Shown here: positions 9,248-14,648 of the stretch, one piece after another
Numbering within the stretch: the first letter of the stretch is position 1
Layout of the letters: each line of letters opens with the position of its first letter
Origin: Peptococcaceae bacterium UBA4997
GTDB lineage: Bacteria; Bacillota; Dehalobacteriia; UBA4068; UBA4997
DNA length: 20,997 nt
Assembly (NCBI GenBank): GCA_002398485.1
Contig: DGYV01000039.1
Span: forward strand, 24,675 to 45,671
Direction of reading: 5' to 3'
Position numbers and translations under genes: made by a program
Notes under the pieces: model-generated
Told to the model about the DNA's origin: nothing
Seen by the model: the letters and a program-made list of their open reading frames with translations, nothing else
The model's database searches: none

Positions 9248-9600
9248 AGATTACCTCCGTTTATATTGCTTGTTCATATATGTATTTACGTAACTTGTCT
9301 TTTTGAAATGGGGCTTATATATGATAACCAAATTTTTTACTTTGATTTCAATAAAGCATATCATCACCTTTCCCGGAAAAGGGCAAGGGGGATAGGGTGA
9401 AAATACTTAAAACAATTTTTATCATAAAATACTTTATAAAAAATTACCGTAAGCTTGCAGCACCCCAATTAATAAATTAACCCTAAAACACCTTGGCTCT
9501 TATAAATATTAAAAACCATTTTTTACGGGGGTCCATGCTCCCCGCAATCCATTATAACATATAATTCAAAAAAGAAAATGGCGAAATTTACAAAAAGGGC
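9248..9600. other. Non-coding spacer holding the glmU leader
   Basis: No credible ORF is present on either strand. On the minus strand an extended -10 (TGT-TATAAT, 9551-9559, weak -35) would start RNA at about 9544, exactly at a hairpin CGGGG-9 nt-CCCCG (9526-9544), leaving a leader of nearly 300 nt before glmU. A second G/C-rich patch at 9364-9400 has TCACC and GGTGA at its ends and a competing internal CCTTT/AAAGG hairpin. I recognise no known riboswitch. Confidence 0.45.
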
Positions 9601-9629
9601 TGTTCAAATTGGTCTTAAACGGGTATAAT
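9601..9629 (+). promoter_or_regulatory. Promoter of the corA leader
   Basis: TGTTCA (9601-9606), 17 bp, and a perfect TATAAT (9624-9629). Transcription should start near 9636, leaving a leader of about 165 nt before corA that contains the small ORF at 9668-9763. The -35 is poor and the -10 is consensus. Confidence 0.55.
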
Positions 9630-9667
9630 AATAGTGTTTCCCTAAACATTTTCAAGGAGGTGGCACC

Positions 9668-9763
9668 ATGGAGGCGGACCCTAGCCGATTATCTTTTCAA
9701 ACTTTTTATCTTAAAAATTCAAAAAAAATACTTGGGCAGCCATGGTGTAGCTTGCTGTTTTAA
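9668..9763 (+). CDS. Putative corA leader peptide, MgtL-like start
   Basis: A 31-codon ORF in the corA leader. AAGGAGG (9654-9660) sits 7 nt before the ATG, as good a ribosome binding site as any in the window. The peptide begins MEADPSRLSFQTF, continues with a basic stretch (NSKK) and ends PWCSLLF; the stop TAA is at 9761-9763, 38 nt before the corA ATG. From memory, the Mg2+-sensing leader peptide of enterobacterial mgtA (MgtL) begins MEPDPTPLP; the shared pattern Met-Glu-x-Asp-Pro-(Ser/Thr)-x-Leu is striking. In MgtL this acidic/proline run destabilises the ribosome when Mg2+ is low. By inference, this ORF is a cis-acting Mg2+ sensor for corA. There is no proof of translation, and the resemblance covers only eight residues. 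Confidence 0.6.
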   Translation: MEADPSRLSFQTFYLKNSKKILGQPWCSLLF

Positions 9764-9798
9764 AATAAGTCGCATCCGCTGCCCATTGGGAGGTGGCA
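9733..9798 (+). promoter_or_regulatory. corA leader alternative hairpins
   Basis: TGGGCAGC (9733-9740), near the end of the uORF, is the exact complement of GCTGCCCA (9778-9785), just before the corA ribosome binding site. The second segment can alternatively pair with the ribosome binding site region itself: TGCC (9780-9783) with GGCA (9795-9798), or CCC with GGG across ATT at 9782-9790. The pairings exclude each other, so ribosome position on the uORF could switch access to the corA start. Confidence 0.45.
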
Positions 9799-9801
9799 AA
9801 A

Positions 9802-10731
9802 ATGCTGGCTATTTACCGTACCATTAATGATGAACTGGTACAAACCACCGAAGCTGAAAAAGGTTCCTGGCTGGATTTGATCAATCCAACCAATGAAGAA
9901 ATCCAATACGCGGCACAGGAAACAGGCATTTACGAGGAATTTTTACGTTATCCTTTGGATGATGAAGAAATACCCCGTGTGGAAAGTGAAGATGACCAAA
10001 TTATGATCATCATCAATGTGCCCGTTATCTGCCATGCGGAAGTTGTTTATGAAACAATGCCTTTGGGCATTATTTTGAATGATGACTATATAGTAACGGT
10101 TTGCTTGGAAGATATACACCTTTTCCAAGAGTTTTCCTCAAGTAGGATGAAGGATATGGCAACCTTTAAAAAAACCCGTTTTATTTTTCAGCTTTTACAA
10201 AAGAAAACCAATCTTTATTTGAAATATCTGCGCGACATCAACCGCCGTCATGAAGAAATAGAAAGATACCTGGAAAAATCAATGAGAAACCAAGAACTTT
10301 TGCACCTTATGAATTTGGAAAAAAGCCTGGTTTATTTTACAACCTCTTTGCGCTCCAATGACAAGGTTATGGAAAAACTGATGCGGAGCAAATCCTTAAA
10401 AATGTATGAAGAGGACGAGGATCTGCTGGAAGATGTTATGATTGAGAATAAACAGGCTATTGAAATGGCAGACATATACAGCAACATTTCCAGCAGCACC
10501 ATGGATACGTTTGCTTCCATCATCTCCAACAATTTGAATATTGTAATGAAGTTTTTGGCGTCAATTACCATTATTTTATCGGTACCTACCATGATAGCAA
10601 GCTTTTTTGGCATGAATGTGGTTTTACCTATAAATACTACAAGCCCTTTTGTTTTTTTCGGCATCCTTTTTATTTGTATTATAGCCTGTTTGGGCTTATT
10701 GTGGTATTTAACAAAAAAACGTATGCTTTAA
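9802..10731 (+). CDS. corA: CorA-family magnesium transporter
   Basis: A 309-aa inner-membrane divalent cation channel/transporter that works as a pentamer and takes up Mg2+ (some family members move Co2+, Ni2+ or Zn2+). A long acidic, helical cytoplasmic domain (about 1-245) is followed by TM1 (about 247-268), the signature GMN at 270-272, a short loop and TM2 (about 281-303), ending KKRML on the cytoplasmic side. The loop reads GMNVVLP rather than the GMNxxxMPEL of E. coli CorA, placing it in the divergent GMNVxLP subgroup common in Firmicutes. The start is ATG 9802 with GGAGG 8 nt upstream; a GTG three codons earlier lies inside the ribosome binding site. Expression is probably governed by the preceding leader and uORF. 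Closed by a strong terminator shared with the convergent gene. Confidence 0.93.
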   Translation: MLAIYRTINDELVQTTEAEKGSWLDLINPTNEEIQYAAQETGIYEEFLRYPLDDEEIPRVESEDDQIMIIINVPVICHAEVVYETMPLGIILNDDYIVTVCLEDIHLFQEFSSSRMKDMATFKKTRFIFQLLQKKTNLYLKYLRDINRRHEEIERYLEKSMRNQELLHLMNLEKSLVYFTTSLRSNDKVMEKLMRSKSLKMYEEDEDLLEDVMIENKQAIEMADIYSNISSSTMDTFASIISNNLNIVMKFLASITIILSVPTMIASFFGMNVVLPINTTSPFVFFGILFICIIACLGLLWYLTKKRML

Positions 10732-10734
10732 AAC

Positions 10735-10772
10735 AAAACTTCCGCAGTTTAAGTAAATGCGGAAGTTTTTTA
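10735..10772 (+). terminator. Bidirectional terminator between corA and the convergent ORF
   Basis: AAAACTTCCGCA and TGCGGAAGTTTT form a perfect 12-bp stem around an 11-nt loop, with T runs on the right and the complement of A runs on the left. It serves corA (+) and can also stop the minus-strand gene that ends at 10838. Confidence 0.93.
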
Positions 10773-10837
10773 TTTTTATGCAGTTTTTTTAATAATCGCT
10801 TGGCCTGCAAAATATCTTGATCAAGCTTGATAAATGT

Positions 10838-11260
10838 TTAAATGTACGGCTCGAATTTGGGGGGTGGCGTGGTTCCCAAAAGATGTATAGAGTTCATAGA
10901 GGTGCTGTCTATTTTACCCGTTAACAAATTAATAAAGCCAACCGCCGTAACATCCTGGCTTTCCTCTACCTGAATAACGATAACAGGGGTCTTTTTATTC
11001 AAATAATAAAAAGTGCGGTCCAAAAAATAGGCATATTGGGGTATTAAAATATCTGTTTTAGGAGTAAAAATATTTTCATCCGTAACAAAAGCCGCCCTGC
11101 CTGCATGAAAATCCTCATCTGTAGCAGGCCTGCCGTAAACAAAGCTTTCTTGGGGCAGCTCGGGCCAGGTATGCGGGGCTTCTCTGTGTTTTGAAAGCAC
11201 AAGCCATAAAACAAAAATTATAACTGCGATTATGATAAGCCATGAAAACAAATATTGCAT
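10838..11260 (-). CDS. Hypothetical protein with N-terminal membrane anchor
   Basis: A 140-aa protein I do not recognise. Residues 3-22 (YLFSWLIIIAVIIFVLWLVL) form one transmembrane helix, followed by SKHR; the remaining 115 residues are soluble and probably face the cytoplasm (short N-terminus outside, positive residues after the helix), though an uncleaved signal anchor with the opposite topology cannot be excluded. The soluble part has alternating hydrophobic strands (TPVIVIQVEE, VTAVGFINLLTGKI) suggesting a small alpha/beta domain and a proline-rich C-terminus (TTPPPKFEPYI). The ATG has AGGAGA about 6 nt upstream. It is a single-gene unit convergent with corA and divergent from aspA, with a good promoter at 11283-11311. 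No cysteine or obvious catalytic motif is present. Coding status is supported by the ribosome binding site, promoter, terminator and membrane helix. Confidence 0.75.
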   Translation of the reverse strand: MQYLFSWLIIIAVIIFVLWLVLSKHREAPHTWPELPQESFVYGRPATDEDFHAGRAAFVTDENIFTPKTDILIPQYAYFLDRTFYYLNKKTPVIVIQVEESQDVTAVGFINLLTGKIDSTSMNSIHLLGTTPPPKFEPYI

Positions 11261-11282
11261 ACAACTTCTCCTATTATTAATT

Positions 11283-11311
11283 ATTCTAAAATACTCTCAA
11301 TAGATTTTCAA
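11283..11311 (-). promoter_or_regulatory. Promoter of the hypothetical membrane-anchored gene
   Basis: On the minus strand, TTGAAA (11306-11311), 17 bp, and TAGAAT (11283-11288). The predicted start lies about 15 nt before the ribosome binding site of the gene starting at 11260. Confidence 0.55.
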
Positions 11312-11441
11312 AAAAAATTTAAATTGGATCATAATGTTTTATTCCAAATACTGTATATACAAAATTATTATATTATAATAGTATAAACCTTTTTGTCTAA
11401 ATAGGCAATTGGTATTTTAAGTGCGCTTTTTTAATTATAAA

Positions 11442-11463
11442 TAATGTATTTTTAATGTATTTT
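11442..11463 (+). repeat. Tandem 11-bp repeat upstream of the aspA promoter
   Basis: TAATGTATTTT occurs twice head to tail (11442-11452, 11453-11463), ending 12 bp before the aspA -35. The period is about one helical turn, so copies face the same side of the DNA. It could be an UP-like or curved element, or a paired activator site. The surrounding divergent spacer (11261-11588) is otherwise AT-rich with no ORF. Confidence 0.6.
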
Positions 11464-11475
11464 TGGCTATTGCGG

Positions 11476-11504
11476 TTGAACAATTTTCATTTTAGTGGTA
11501 TATT
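11476..11504 (+). promoter_or_regulatory. aspA promoter
   Basis: TTGAAC (11476-11481), 17 bp, and TATATT (11499-11504) preceded by TGG (extended -10). The start should be near 11511. A TGTATACA palindrome lies just downstream (11521-11528), a position expected for a repressor site. The leader then holds a short GGGC/GCCC hairpin (11542-11555) within an AAAAC...GTTTT frame. Confidence 0.7.
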
Positions 11505-11520
11505 ATACAATGTAGGCTTA

Positions 11521-11530
11521 TGTATACAAT
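11521..11530 (+). promoter_or_regulatory. Candidate GntR-type operator in the aspA leader
   Basis: TGTATACAAT contains the perfect palindrome TGTATACA about 10 nt after the predicted aspA start. The same sequence with one change (TGTACACAAT) occurs at the start of the GntR regulator gene (14634-14643, minus strand). FCD-type GntR proteins often bind short palindromes of this kind. This is inference only. Confidence 0.35.
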
Positions 11531-11588
11531 AAAACATTTGCGGGCTGAAATGCCCCGTTTTATTGTTAAATATTTTGGAGGTGTAAAA

Positions 11589-13031
11589 ATGCGTAAAGAA
11601 AAAGACTTTTTAGGTGAGATTGAGATTCCGGATGAAATGTATTATGGTGTACAAACCACCCGCGCTCTTACCAACTTTCCCATTACCGGTTTAAAAATTT
11701 ATCCTGAATTGATTGTGGCTTTGGCTACAGTTAAATGTGCAGCCGCAATGGCTAATATGTCTACCGGCCGTATGGATAAAAAAATAGGCGATGCCTTGGT
11801 TGCCGCTGCTAAAGAAGTTATGGAAGGCAAATTGCATGATCAGTTTGTAACCGACGTTATTCAGGGTGGTGCAGGTACTTCCATCAACATGAATACCAAC
11901 GAAGTATTGACCAACCGTGCTTTGGAAATCATCGGCGAAAAACGCGGTAATTACAGCATTATTTCCCCTAACGACCATGCTAACATGGCTCAATCCACCA
12001 ACGATGCTTTCCCCAGTGCTGTTCACGTTGCTTTGGTAGACCTGGGTGAAAAATTGATCGAAGAATTAGAACTTTTACATGATGCTTTCATGGTTAAAGC
12101 AAAAGAATTCCATACCATTATCAAAATGGGCCGCACCCACCTGCAAGACGCTATTCCCATTACCTTGGGCCAGGAATTTGCAACCTACGCTAAAGTTGCT
12201 GCTCGCGGCGCTGCTCGCATTAAATATTCCCTTGATAAAATGCATTACCTGAACATGGGCGGTACCGCTGTTGGTACAGGTTTGAACGCTGAAGCCGAAT
12301 ATGTTGTAAACGTTGTTAAAGCTATTAGCGAACTCACCGGCAAACCCTACTACAATGCTCCCGACCTTATTGATGCTACCCAACATACTGATGAAGTTGC
12401 CGAACTTTCCTCCATGCTGAAAGCTACAGCTTTCGGTTTGATCAAAATTTGCAACGATCTTCGCTTAATGGCTTCCGGCCCCAAATGCGGATTCTATGAA
12501 ATCAAACTTCCCGCACGTCAGCCCGGTTCCTCCATTATGCCCGGTAAAGTTAACCCGGTTATGCCCGAATCTTTAAACCAAACCTGCTACAGAGTTATCG
12601 GCAATGACCTTACCACCAGCTTAGCAGTTGAAAACGGCCAAATGGAATTGAACGTTATGGAACCTGTAATGTACTATTCATTAATGGAATCCATGAAAAT
12701 TCTGGCTAATACCATTCGTAACTTCCGCAACCTGTGCGTAGTAGGTATTGAAGCAAATGAAGAACACTGCGCTGAATTAGTTCACAACAGCTTTGGCATC
12801 ATGACTGCTATGTTGCCCCATATCGGTTACTCTACTTCCTCTATGGTAGTTAAGGAAGCTGTAGCAAGCGATCGCCCCGTAAAAGAGTTGATCATGGAAA
12901 AAGGCTTGGTAACCGAAGCAGAAATGAATATCATCCTTGACCCCATCAACATGACCACACCCGGTATTTCCGGTAAAGAAGGCATTGAAGAATTACGTGC
13001 CAAAGGCCATGATTGCAAATCCAAGTGCTAA
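11589..13031 (+). CDS. aspA: Aspartate ammonia-lyase (aspartase)
   Basis: A 480-aa homotetrameric cytosolic enzyme interconverting L-aspartate with fumarate and ammonia; in an anaerobe it can feed fumarate respiration or succinate formation. Aspartase is favoured over class II fumarase by GGAGTSINMNTNEV (fumarases have GTQ at this place) and by GSSIMPGKVNPVMPE; the catalytic loop serine is Ser315 within Gly313-Ser-Ser-Ile-Met. TNDAFPSAVH is the dicarboxylate-binding segment. I chose ATG 11589, with GGAGGT 6 nt upstream; the frame stays open 23 codons upstream to 11520, but that part precedes the ribosome binding site and does not resemble the family. Codons lean strongly to GCT, AAC, ATC, TTC and GAA by eye, as in highly expressed genes, more so than in the neighbours. 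A stand-alone unit with its own promoter and terminator. Confidence 0.95.
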   Translation: MRKEKDFLGEIEIPDEMYYGVQTTRALTNFPITGLKIYPELIVALATVKCAAAMANMSTGRMDKKIGDALVAAAKEVMEGKLHDQFVTDVIQGGAGTSINMNTNEVLTNRALEIIGEKRGNYSIISPNDHANMAQSTNDAFPSAVHVALVDLGEKLIEELELLHDAFMVKAKEFHTIIKMGRTHLQDAIPITLGQEFATYAKVAARGAARIKYSLDKMHYLNMGGTAVGTGLNAEAEYVVNVVKAISELTGKPYYNAPDLIDATQHTDEVAELSSMLKATAFGLIKICNDLRLMASGPKCGFYEIKLPARQPGSSIMPGKVNPVMPESLNQTCYRVIGNDLTTSLAVENGQMELNVMEPVMYYSLMESMKILANTIRNFRNLCVVGIEANEEHCAELVHNSFGIMTAMLPHIGYSTSSMVVKEAVASDRPVKELIMEKGLVTEAEMNIILDPINMTTPGISGKEGIEELRAKGHDCKSKC

Positions 13032-13075
13032 TTTGGTTTTAATAAAATTGATTAAATAGCTTTATTAAAGCCCAT

Positions 13076-13088
13076 GCCACCAGGTGGC
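13076..13088 (+). other. Short perfect hairpin after aspA
   Basis: GCCAC-CAG-GTGGC (13076-13088) lies between the aspA stop and its terminator and has no T tail. It may be a 3'-end stabilising hairpin. Confidence 0.4.
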
Positions 13089-13102
13089 CAAGTTGTAAAA
13101 TT

Positions 13103-13140
13103 AAAGTAGACATACGAAAAAGTATGTCTACTTTTTTATT
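13103..13140 (+). terminator. aspA terminator
   Basis: AAAGTAGACATAC and GTATGTCTACTTT form a 13-bp perfect stem around GAAAAA, followed by TTT-A-TTTT. A very strong intrinsic terminator about 70 nt past the aspA stop. Confidence 0.95.
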
Positions 13141-13233
13141 TTATTTATTGTAATATTTTACATAAAATTTTCTCTTTTCACTTGAGTAAATAGCATCAAT
13201 TTGACCCAAGAAAAGCTATATAATATAAAGTAA

Positions 13234-13264
13234 AAATAAAGCCTTGCCAAGCAAGGCTTTATTT
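13234..13264 (-). terminator. Terminator of the zinc-ribbon gene
   Basis: AAATAAAGCCTTGC and GCAAGGCTTTATTT form a 14-bp perfect inverted repeat with a 3-nt loop. On the minus strand it is followed by TTTAC, and it lies about 45 nt past the stop at 13308. It also works in the plus direction as a second barrier behind aspA. Confidence 0.88.
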
Positions 13265-13307
13265 ATTTGCTATAACGCGATTTTTATAAAACAGTTTGTA
13301 TAGGTTA

Positions 13308-13892
13308 TTATTGTATAAAGCCTAAGTCCCTATATTTTTTTATTAGATCCTGATCGCCTTTTAAAATCTTACCTGTATTGGTATCCGCCTCAAAGAGAAA
13401 GAACTTGCTGCCGTTAGAATCAAAATTATCGTTATCGTAATTATATGTAACAAAATAAACTCCCGTATTTTCTACTTCCTTCACTTTCCAACCCATTATC
13501 CTGGCAAAACCCTCACCCGTTTGTGCCCAAGCATCCAAAACCTCGCCCGTGGTACGCCCATCTTCCAAAAGATAAGTTGCTTTTACCATTTCTACTATAG
13601 CCTGTTCTTGGGGAGAAAGTACGGAAGAACTATCCTTAAGTACATATTTATCCAAAAAATAGTAGCCAACTGTAAGCAAGATGATAATGACCGCCAGCAG
13701 CCACATTAATTTGAACCTGTCTTTTTCGGGCTTGCCCGGAACCGAACGCACATTTTTATATTCATAGGTTCTGGTAGTTTGTTTATGGATATCCTTAACA
13801 TCGGCCCGCGACCAGGCGGCCACACTGTGGCAATTGGGGCAGAATTCTGCATTATCAGGGATATCCTTACCGCATTTTATACATTTGACCAT
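13308..13892 (-). CDS. Zinc-ribbon single-pass membrane protein of unknown function
   Basis: A 194-aa protein. The N-terminus is a zinc ribbon: Cys4-x2-Cys7 and Cys18-x2-Cys21 (CIKCGKDI, FCPNCHS), the double-zinc-ribbon type seen at the N-terminus of many Firmicutes membrane proteins. A charged linker follows, then one transmembrane helix at 62-80 (MWLLAVIIILLTVGYYFL). Residues 90-194 probably lie outside the membrane and resemble a small folded domain (EGFARIMGWKVKEVENTGVYFVTYNY, FFLFEADTNTGKIL) that I cannot assign. The ATG has GGAGG 8 nt upstream, but that ribosome binding site directly follows the T run of the gntR terminator, leaving no room for a separate promoter. Translation of this gene may depend on read-through. 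Function unknown. Confidence 0.82.
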   Translation of the reverse strand: MVKCIKCGKDIPDNAEFCPNCHSVAAWSRADVKDIHKQTTRTYEYKNVRSVPGKPEKDRFKLMWLLAVIIILLTVGYYFLDKYVLKDSSSVLSPQEQAIVEMVKATYLLEDGRTTGEVLDAWAQTGEGFARIMGWKVKEVENTGVYFVTYNYDNDNFDSNGSKFFLFEADTNTGKILKGDQDLIKKYRDLGFIQ

Positions 13893-13906
13893 TAAAAAAC
13901 CCTCCG

Positions 13907-13929
13907 AAAAAGGGCGGCTTGGCCGCCCT
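13907..13929 (-). terminator. Terminator/attenuator between gntR and the zinc-ribbon gene
   Basis: On the minus strand, AGGGCGGC and GCCGCCCT form an 8-bp, very G/C-rich stem with a 3-nt loop, followed by TTTTT. It starts 14 nt after the gntR stop. The T run ends only 2-3 nt before the GGAGG of the next gene. Confidence 0.88.
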
Positions 13930-13942
13930 AAACTTGCTGTAT

Positions 13943-14635
13943 TTAATCCAATTCACCCAATTTGTCTCTTAAAATTTCTAACAAACTGTTTTGGGTATTT
14001 TCAATATGCTCTGAAGCGGCAACCTTGGCCTTGGCGGGATTTCTTTCCGCTATAGCTTCCAATAATTTTTTATGTTCCTCCAGAGAATTTTGCCTTACCT
14101 GAGTTTGAGCAAGACAAATCATCCTATAGCGGTTGATCTGCTCAAAAATATTATTCATTATCTGTACAAGACGGTCATTTTTAGTGGCATTATAAATTTG
14201 TTCATGAAAACAGCTGTCCAGCTCCGCCCAATGTTCAACATCGCCTTCCTCCCAAGTTTCAGAAAGCTCTACCAAAAGCCGTTCCAAGTCTTCCAATTCT
14301 GCTTCGCTCATCCTTTCTGCTGCCAAAGAGGCTGCCAAACGCTCCAAAGATGTGCGTATTTCAAATACACTTATAATATCCTTAACGGACATTCCTGCCA
14401 CATAAGCACCTTTTCTGGGCACCATAACCACGAAACCATCCAGTTCCAGGCGTCTGATAGCTTCACGCACAGGCGTACGGCTTACGCCCATTTCCTCGGC
14501 CAGTTGAACCTCCATTAAGCGTTCACCGGGAGGCAACTGCCCTGACATGATAGCTTCCCTTAAAACCTCGAACACCATTTCTCGTAAAGGCTGGTAGCCT
14601 TCCAAACGAATTGGGGATAACTTTTCTCTGCCCAT
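13943..14635 (-). CDS. GntR-family transcriptional regulator, FCD subfamily
   Basis: A 230-aa DNA-binding regulator of the FadR/FCD branch. The winged helix-turn-helix spans about 10-75 (LREAIMSGQLPPGERLMEVQLAEEMGVSRTPVREAIRRLE). The all-helical FCD ligand domain (about 85-225) shows the usual Asp/His metal-site pattern: DSCFHEQI, EEHKKLL and ASEHIENTQ. Such regulators commonly sense carboxylic acids. I chose ATG 14633-14635, with AAAGGAG 8 nt upstream; the GTG three codons earlier touches the ribosome binding site. The gene follows ispE by only 13 nt, so the two are co-transcribed. A GTGTACAC palindrome (14637-14644) sits between the ribosome binding site and the start codon and may be an autoregulatory site. 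In many Firmicutes a regulator (PurR in Bacillus) occupies this slot between ispE and glmU. The target is unknown; aspA is one candidate. Confidence 0.93.
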   Translation of the reverse strand: MGREKLSPIRLEGYQPLREMVFEVLREAIMSGQLPPGERLMEVQLAEEMGVSRTPVREAIRRLELDGFVVMVPRKGAYVAGMSVKDIISVFEIRTSLERLAASLAAERMSEAELEDLERLLVELSETWEEGDVEHWAELDSCFHEQIYNATKNDRLVQIMNNIFEQINRYRMICLAQTQVRQNSLEEHKKLLEAIAERNPAKAKVAASEHIENTQNSLLEILRDKLGELD

Positions 14636-14636
14636 T

Positions 14637-14644
14637 GTGTACAC
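14637..14644. promoter_or_regulatory. GTGTACAC palindrome at the gntR start
   Basis: A perfect 8-bp palindrome between the gntR ribosome binding site and ATG. With its flank it reads TGTACACAAT on the minus strand, 9 of 10 identical to the site in the aspA leader. It is too close to the start codon to be a promoter element, but binding here could block elongation. Confidence 0.3.
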
Positions 14645-14648
14645 TCCT

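Noticed and set aside
9636..9801. Ykok/M-box Mg2+ riboswitch in the corA leader
   Set aside because: Length and gene context fit, but I do not see the conserved M-box core segments. The uORF and its pairings explain the leader better.
9609..9827. 72-codon ORF overlapping the corA start
   Set aside because: It runs out of frame through the uORF and into corA, has no ribosome binding site at its start and no recognisable product. The well-initiated 31-codon ORF in another frame is preferred.
11520..11588. Upstream start for aspA giving 23 extra residues
   Set aside because: The extension precedes the ribosome binding site at 11577-11582 and contains the candidate operator and leader hairpin. 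The family begins at the MRKEKDF start.
1147..13214. 13-mer TGACCCAAGAAAA repeated at 1147-1159 and 13202-13214
   Set aside because: One exact 13-mer match is expected by chance in 21 kb of biased sequence. No flanking similarity or element ends were seen.
13201..13264. Promoter-like TTGACC-17-TATAAA followed at once by a hairpin (possible tiny RNA)
   Set aside because: The transcript would be about 30 nt, and the hairpin is well explained as the terminator of the minus-strand zinc-ribbon gene.
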